From positions 43,755 through 107,754 of the forward strand of contig NZ_JBKEAA010000013.1 in NCBI RefSeq assembly GCF_047971665.1: a stretch of 64,000 bases of DNA. The letters are read 5' to 3'. Position numbers and translations under genes: made by a program. This DNA comes from Castellaniella sp047971665. Its GTDB lineage: Bacteria > Pseudomonadota > Gammaproteobacteria > Burkholderiales > Burkholderiaceae_B. The notes beneath the pieces are model-generated. The model saw nothing but the letters and a program-made list of their open reading frames with translations. It did no database searches and had not been told where the DNA came from. Below, piece by piece: positions 59,915 to 64,000 of the stretch. Numbering within the stretch: position 1 is the stretch's first letter; each line of letters starts with the position of its first letter.

Positions 59915-61324
59915 ATGACATTTATCGGGCGATTGTGGACAAGCGTGCTGCTCTGCGCGGCGAGTCTTGGTCCGGCCGGCCCGGCCTGGGCCGAGCATCC
60001 TGGCGCGCCGGAGGGCGCAGAACAGACGGTGACCTATAAACCGGATGTCACCTTCACGTTGCGCACCTCGATTTCTGGCGGCAAGCTGGTATTCGTCGGT
60101 GATCGCGGCGCAATCGAGGGCGTCGTCAATCCGGACCTGAAGGTGCCCGAAGGGGCGGTGGTGCAGATCAATCTGGTCAATGGCGACGGCGCCACACACG
60201 ACATCGCCGTGCCGGAATTCAGTGCGCGGTCGGACCAGATTTCGGGCAAGCGTGCCGCTACGGCCATCGTGTTCCGCGCTGCCAAGAACGGGACGTTCGA
60301 ATATCTGTGCACGTTGCCGGGACACAAGGCGGCGGGGATGGTGGGCAAAATCATCGTCGGTGAACCATCCACGGAAGTCAAGGTCCAGGCGCCGCAGATC
60401 GCGAACGATCCGACCCGCGTCGGTACGCCGGTCGGGAATCGCGGTCCCCGGCAGATCACAGTGGATCTGCTGACCACGGAAATCGAAGGCCGCCTGGGAG
60501 ACAACAGTACCTATCGGTTCTGGACCTTCAACAATAAGGTGCCGGGGCCGTTCGTCCGGGTACGGGTCGGCGACAGGGTGACCTTCAATCTGTCCAATGC
60601 CAAGGAAAGCACGCACATTCACTCGATCGATCTGCATGCGGTCACGGGACCGGGCGGTGGCGCTGCGGTGACCCAGGTGCCGCCGGGGCAGACAAAATCC
60701 TTTTCCTTCACGGCGCGGCACGCCGGTCTGTTTGTCTATCATTGCGCCACTCCGATGGTGGCCCAGCACGTCACCAACGGCATGTATGGCCTGATCCTGG
60801 TCGAGCCCGAGGGCGGCCTGCCCAAGGTCGATCGTGAGTTCTATGTCATGCAGGGTGAGCTCTACACAGCCCGGACGCATGGCAGCAGCGGTCTGCAGGA
60901 GTTCTCGCTGGAGAAACTGCTGGCGGAGAATCCCGAGCACATGATGTTCAACGGCTCGCTGGATGCGCTGACCAAGATCTATCAAATGGAGTCCCAGGTC
61001 GGAGATACGGTGCGGATCTTCTTCGGTGTTGGCGGGCCGAACCTGACGTCGAGCTTTCATGTCATCGGTGAGGTCTTCGATCGCGTCTACGACCAGGCCT
61101 CGCTGACCAGCAAGCCGCTGACCGATGTGCAGACCACCCTGGTGCCGCCGGGCGGGGCCACGATGGTGGAGTTCAAGACGGACTACCCGGGCCGCTATTT
61201 GCTGGTGGATCACGCCCTGTCGCGGATGGAAAAGGGCTTGAGCGGCTTCCTGACCGTCAAGGGCAAGGCTGATGACACGATCTTCCACAGTGATGAGCCG
61301 ATCGACCCGCATTCAGGGCATTGA
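59915..61324 (+). CDS. nirK: Copper nitrite reductase with extra N-terminal cupredoxin domain
   Basis: Periplasmic reduction of nitrite to nitric oxide. The 469 residues start with a signal peptide (to about A26) and an extra cupredoxin domain (about 38-150) with a full type 1 copper set: H95, C132, H137, M142 (LCTLPGHKAAGM). The two usual NirK domains follow: type 1 ligands H236, C277, H285, M290; type 2 ligands H241, H276, H382; catalytic D239 and H433. The short loop CATPMVAQHVTNGM places it near class II enzymes. Typical NirK is 340-380 residues. The extra domain is probably a built-in electron carrier, as in Hyphomicrobium NirK. AAAGGGG precedes the ATG. Confidence 0.95.
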   Translation: MTFIGRLWTSVLLCAASLGPAGPAWAEHPGAPEGAEQTVTYKPDVTFTLRTSISGGKLVFVGDRGAIEGVVNPDLKVPEGAVVQINLVNGDGATHDIAVPEFSARSDQISGKRAATAIVFRAAKNGTFEYLCTLPGHKAAGMVGKIIVGEPSTEVKVQAPQIANDPTRVGTPVGNRGPRQITVDLLTTEIEGRLGDNSTYRFWTFNNKVPGPFVRVRVGDRVTFNLSNAKESTHIHSIDLHAVTGPGGGAAVTQVPPGQTKSFSFTARHAGLFVYHCATPMVAQHVTNGMYGLILVEPEGGLPKVDREFYVMQGELYTARTHGSSGLQEFSLEKLLAENPEHMMFNGSLDALTKIYQMESQVGDTVRIFFGVGGPNLTSSFHVIGEVFDRVYDQASLTSKPLTDVQTTLVPPGGATMVEFKTDYPGRYLLVDHALSRMEKGLSGFLTVKGKADDTIFHSDEPIDPHSGH

Positions 61325-61381
61325 TCCGGCATGGGCCGGATTCTCCCGGGCCTGATCCTCTCCCGGGCCTGCCGTCATGAA

Positions 61382-61441
61382 AACGCCTCCGGCAGCGTGA
61401 ACCGGCCTTTTGAGGCGCAGTTTCACGCTGCCGGAGGCGTT
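61382..61441. repeat. 20-bp perfect inverted repeat after nirK
   Basis: The arms at 61382-61401 and 61422-61441 are exact reverse complements over 20 bp (begin AACGCCTCC, end GGAGGCGTT), separated by 20 nt. It starts 58 bp after the nirK stop. The stem is strong enough to end or stabilise the nirK message, though no T-run follows. Such a long perfect stem with a wide loop could also be a mobile-element trace. Confidence 0.7.
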
Positions 61442-61520
61442 CTGGTCCTTGACCGACATGATTCATGGGCTTATCATTTCAATAGAAATTAGTTGATGCC
61501 CATCGAGTTCTCCCTTTCCC

Positions 61521-62072
61521 ATGAATCCCCAGACGGATGCGTCCAGGACGGACGTGCAGCAGGCCTACGACCTGAGAATCCTGCGGGCCTTGCGCCGCAT
61601 CACCCGCGGCGTGGCATTGCACTCCCGTCAGTTGTCGTCGTGCAGCCACATCACCGGTCCTCAACTGGTCTGCCTGCGGACCGCGATCGAAAAAGGTCCG
61701 ATGACGGCGACGGCCATCAGCCGGGAGGTGCACGTCAGCGCCAGCACCGTCGTTGGTATTCTGGACCGGCTGGAGGACAAGGGGCTGATCGCCCGTGAAC
61801 GAGGGCGCGAAGATCGCCGCATCGTGTTCGTCAGCGCCACCGACGCTGGTCGGGATCTGGCGCGGGATACCCCGTTGCCTTTGCAGCAAAAGCTGGCCGA
61901 GGCATTGCAGGCGCTGCCGGAACAGGAACAGGCGGCCATGACCCTGTCGCTCGAGCGCGTGGTCGACCTGATCGAGGCCGGCTCTGGACTGATGCCGGCG
62001 GCTGATCCCCAATCCTCCATGCTGGACGTTCCGGCGGGCGGGGTCGCACCTGAGTCCGGGTTGGTGGTTTGA
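61521..62072 (+). CDS. MarR-family transcriptional regulator (EctR-like by context)
   Basis: A 183-residue winged-helix regulator. The core HTH is GPMTATAISREVHVSASTVV followed by GILDRLEDKGLIARERGRED, with the wing DRRIVFVSATDAGR. Flanking helices form the usual dimer. It lies 49 bp before an EctB-like aminotransferase on the same strand, resembling the ectR-ectABC order of halotolerant bacteria, where EctR represses ectoine synthesis. The last 30 residues are low in complexity. Ligand and target unknown. Confidence 0.82.
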   Translation: MNPQTDASRTDVQQAYDLRILRALRRITRGVALHSRQLSSCSHITGPQLVCLRTAIEKGPMTATAISREVHVSASTVVGILDRLEDKGLIARERGREDRRIVFVSATDAGRDLARDTPLPLQQKLAEALQALPEQEQAAMTLSLERVVDLIEAGSGLMPAADPQSSMLDVPAGGVAPESGLVV

Positions 62073-62121
62073 CGGCTGCCCTGTCCGCGAATGGTCTGGC
62101 GCGAGTGCGCCCCTCGGCCGC

Positions 62122-63465
62122 ATGAACCCTGTCAGCGAAGCATCCAGGGACTGGAACGTCTTCGACCGGATGGCGTCGGAGGTCGGCGATTGCGCCGAGG
62201 CGTTTCCGGTCACGTTCAGCAAGGCCCGGGGATCGACGCTGTATGACGGGACGGGGCGCTGCTATCTCGATTTTTGCAGTGGCGCGGGCACGTTGAACTA
62301 TGGCCACAACAATCCAGTCTTGCGTGAGCGCATGCGGGCGTACCTGGCGCGCGACGGCGTGGCGCATGACCTGGACGTGAACGCTCGCGCCAAGCACGAT
62401 GTCCATGCCAGGAATGATTTTGCGCAGAGCCTGGGTCGGCTGGTGCTCGAACCGCGCCGCCTGGATTACATCCTGCGGTTTCCTGGCCCCTCGGAGACCA
62501 ACGCGATCGAGGCGGCGCTGAAACTCGCGCGTCGGGCCACGGGGCGGCAGAATGTGATTTCCTTCGCCCACGGTTTTCATGGGATGTCTGGCGGTTCGCT
62601 GGCGGCCACGACCGACCGGAGTCTGCATGAGGCGGCCGGTGCGACACTGGGCAACATCAGCTTCATGCCCTATGACGGATATTTTGGCCCCGACGTCAAT
62701 ACCATGGCCTACCTGGAGCGCATGCTGGACGACCCCGACAGCGGCCTGGATCATCCCGCAGCGGTGATTGTCGAGACGGTCCAGGGAGAGGATGGGGTGA
62801 ACGTGGCCTCGCAATGCTGGCTGCGCGAGCTGGAGCGCTTGTGCCGGCGCCATGACATGCTGCTCATCGTCGACGACATCCAGGTCGGCTGCGGGCGCGC
62901 CGGCGGGTTCTTCAGCTTCGAGGCGGCGGGCATTTCTCCCGATATCGTCATTCTGTCGAAATCGCTGTCGGGCTTTGGCCTGCCCTTGTCCCTGTTGCTG
63001 TTGCGGCCGGCGCTGGGCGCCTGGTGGACTGGAACGGACAGCCGCACAGAGGGCAATGATCTGGCGTTCGTCGCGGCGACCCAGGTCCTCGAGACCTACT
63101 GGGCCGACGGGACCTTGAGCCGCAAGATCGAGGCCAAGGAACGCCTGGTGCGCGACTGGCTGGAGAATCTGGCGCACAGTTGCCAGGATGCGGGCCTGGG
63201 AGTGCGGGGGCGCGGACTGATCCAGGCGCTGGTGGTCCCGGTGGGCGACGACCTGGCCGGTCAGATTGCGCGCCGGGCTTTCGAGCAGGGCGTGGTGATC
63301 GAGACGGCGGGCGCGCACGATGAGGTGCTGAAGGTGTTGCCGGCGCTGACGATTCCGGATGAACAGTTGCAGCGGGGGCTTGAAATCATCGAGCGCAGTG
63401 TCGACGATATCCTGGCGTGCCAGGGACGCCGGCCCCGGCCGGGTCCAGGCCCCGGATTGCCATGA
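62122..63465 (+). CDS. Diaminobutyrate--2-oxoglutarate aminotransferase-like (EctB-like)
   Basis: A class III PLP aminotransferase of 447 residues. The N-terminal half is like EctB (LDFCSGAGTLNYGHNNPVL, GPSETNAIEAALKLARRATG, FAHGFHGMSGGSLA). The PLP Asp is in LLIVDDIQVGCGRAGGFFSF and the lysine in ILSKSLSGFGLPLSL. The usual EctB segment around GTFRGNNHAFV is altered (TDSRTEGNDLAFV). No ectA or ectC is adjacent: a MarR gene precedes it and an insertion sequence follows 105 bp downstream. It may be a broken ectoine operon or a separate aminotransferase making or using 2,4-diaminobutyrate. Confidence 0.75.
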   Translation: MNPVSEASRDWNVFDRMASEVGDCAEAFPVTFSKARGSTLYDGTGRCYLDFCSGAGTLNYGHNNPVLRERMRAYLARDGVAHDLDVNARAKHDVHARNDFAQSLGRLVLEPRRLDYILRFPGPSETNAIEAALKLARRATGRQNVISFAHGFHGMSGGSLAATTDRSLHEAAGATLGNISFMPYDGYFGPDVNTMAYLERMLDDPDSGLDHPAAVIVETVQGEDGVNVASQCWLRELERLCRRHDMLLIVDDIQVGCGRAGGFFSFEAAGISPDIVILSKSLSGFGLPLSLLLLRPALGAWWTGTDSRTEGNDLAFVAATQVLETYWADGTLSRKIEAKERLVRDWLENLAHSCQDAGLGVRGRGLIQALVVPVGDDLAGQIARRAFEQGVVIETAGAHDEVLKVLPALTIPDEQLQRGLEIIERSVDDILACQGRRPRPGPGPGLP

Positions 63466-63570
63466 AAAACATGGATCGCCAGGTGGTCAGCGAAGCGAGA
63501 GGCTGCTGGAATGCCGGATTCAGTCTTTTCCAAAACACAGATGAGTCTGAACTTGCGGAGAACTGGCGGT

Positions 63571-64000
63571 TCAGGCGGCCTTGTCGGCGGATCGTCGATG
63601 GATGGTTGCAAACAGCGCCGAGCGGGCCTTTTGCAGCTGCTCGGCGGCTTCATTATCACTCATGGCCCGCGCCTCGATGAGCAGGCTCTGTAGGGTGATA
63701 CCGGGCTTGAGCCCCCGGGCGCGCGCCGGCAGGCTGTGCAGCTTCTCCGGCGGAGTTCGCACGAGCGCTTGAGGGTAGGTGGTGCGGATCTTGCCTTTGG
63801 CATCGATCGTCTGCTCGGGAAACAGGCAGGGGCGGAGCAGGTTCAGGTAGGGCACGAGGTGCTGCTCACAGAACGCGTTGATGGGCCGGGCATGCTTTTG
63901 CGGGATGTGGGCGTAGCCGAAGGTGCGCCGGATGACCACGCCGTTCTTGGCCTCGACCAGAGCATTGTCGTTACTGTGGCGGGGCCTGGACCTGGTGAAC
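63571..64000 (-). mobile_element. Insertion-sequence integrase (rve/DDE), C-terminal part, cut by window edge
   Basis: The frame is open to the window end on the minus strand. It begins (in the window) with SRPRHSNDNALVEAKNGVVI, where the E is the last acidic residue of the DDE triad in rve-type integrases, and continues with HIPQKHARPINAFCEQHLVP and FPEQTIDAKGKIRTTYPQ. These are features of long IS481-like/ISNCY transposases. The stop is at 63571, and the element's end should lie just left of it, about 100 bp from the aminotransferase stop. It may have replaced or displaced ectC-type genes. Confidence 0.85.

Overview
The window reads as chromosome of a GC-rich betaproteobacterium, most likely an Alcaligenaceae relative of Bordetella, Castellaniella or Pusillimonas. 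The evidence is the gene order gyrA-serC-pheA-hisC-tyrA-aroA-cmk-rpsA-ihfB-lapA-lapB-rfaE1-rfaD, the protein sequences, an FNR-type regulator beside a cbb3 oxidase locus, and a copper nitrite reductase. The genus is inferred from memory of these families and was not tested.

Layout. 1-2.7 kb: the 3' end of a trimeric autotransporter adhesin, a lipoprotein with a SecD-P1-like fold signature, an AraC-type regulator and an AT-rich gap. 2.7-15.1 kb: a Crp/Fnr regulator followed by tyrosine phenol-lyase, then wrbA, serS, a small EF-hand-like membrane protein, an ISL3-type transposase remnant next to tRNA-Ser(CGA), an ene-reductase, an AhpD-like protein, an EamA exporter, a signal-less solute-binding protein, DUF924, an esterase, gph-ubiG and ompA. 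15.6-31.3 kb: a tightly packed plus-strand housekeeping block (gyrA, aromatic amino acid genes, cmk-rpsA-ihfB, LPS assembly lapAB, heptose genes, comEA). 31.4-40.8 kb: cysM, mltB diverging from a histone-deacetylase-like gene, etfBA plus acyl-CoA dehydrogenase, peroxiredoxin, argE and a VOC protein.

40.9-50.4 kb: two perfect LexA-type boxes wrapped around a promoter ahead of a small membrane protein, then rplS, a Nudix hydrolase, rsgA and an M48 protease, orn, acpS-nagZ-uvrC-pgsA and queF. 50.5-52.1 kb: isocitrate lyase behind an AT-rich palindromic leader. 52.2-61.4 kb: a microaerobic and denitrification island with an FNR box, a CcoI-like protein lacking all its cytosolic ATPase domains, ccoS, a second FNR box, ccoNOQP, ccoG, a shortened ccoH, a small membrane protein, fnr, and a nitrite reductase with an extra N-terminal cupredoxin domain. 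61.5-64 kb: a MarR regulator and an EctB-like aminotransferase without ectA or ectC, ending in an insertion-sequence integrase cut by the window edge.

How it fits together. FNR probably switches on the high-affinity cbb3 oxidase and its assembly factors when oxygen falls, and NirK supports nitrite respiration in the same conditions. The most unusual items are the ATPase-less CcoI with an 11-G tract, the symmetric SOS-type promoter with its small membrane protein, and the three-cupredoxin NirK. No CRISPR array, rRNA operon or intact prophage was seen.
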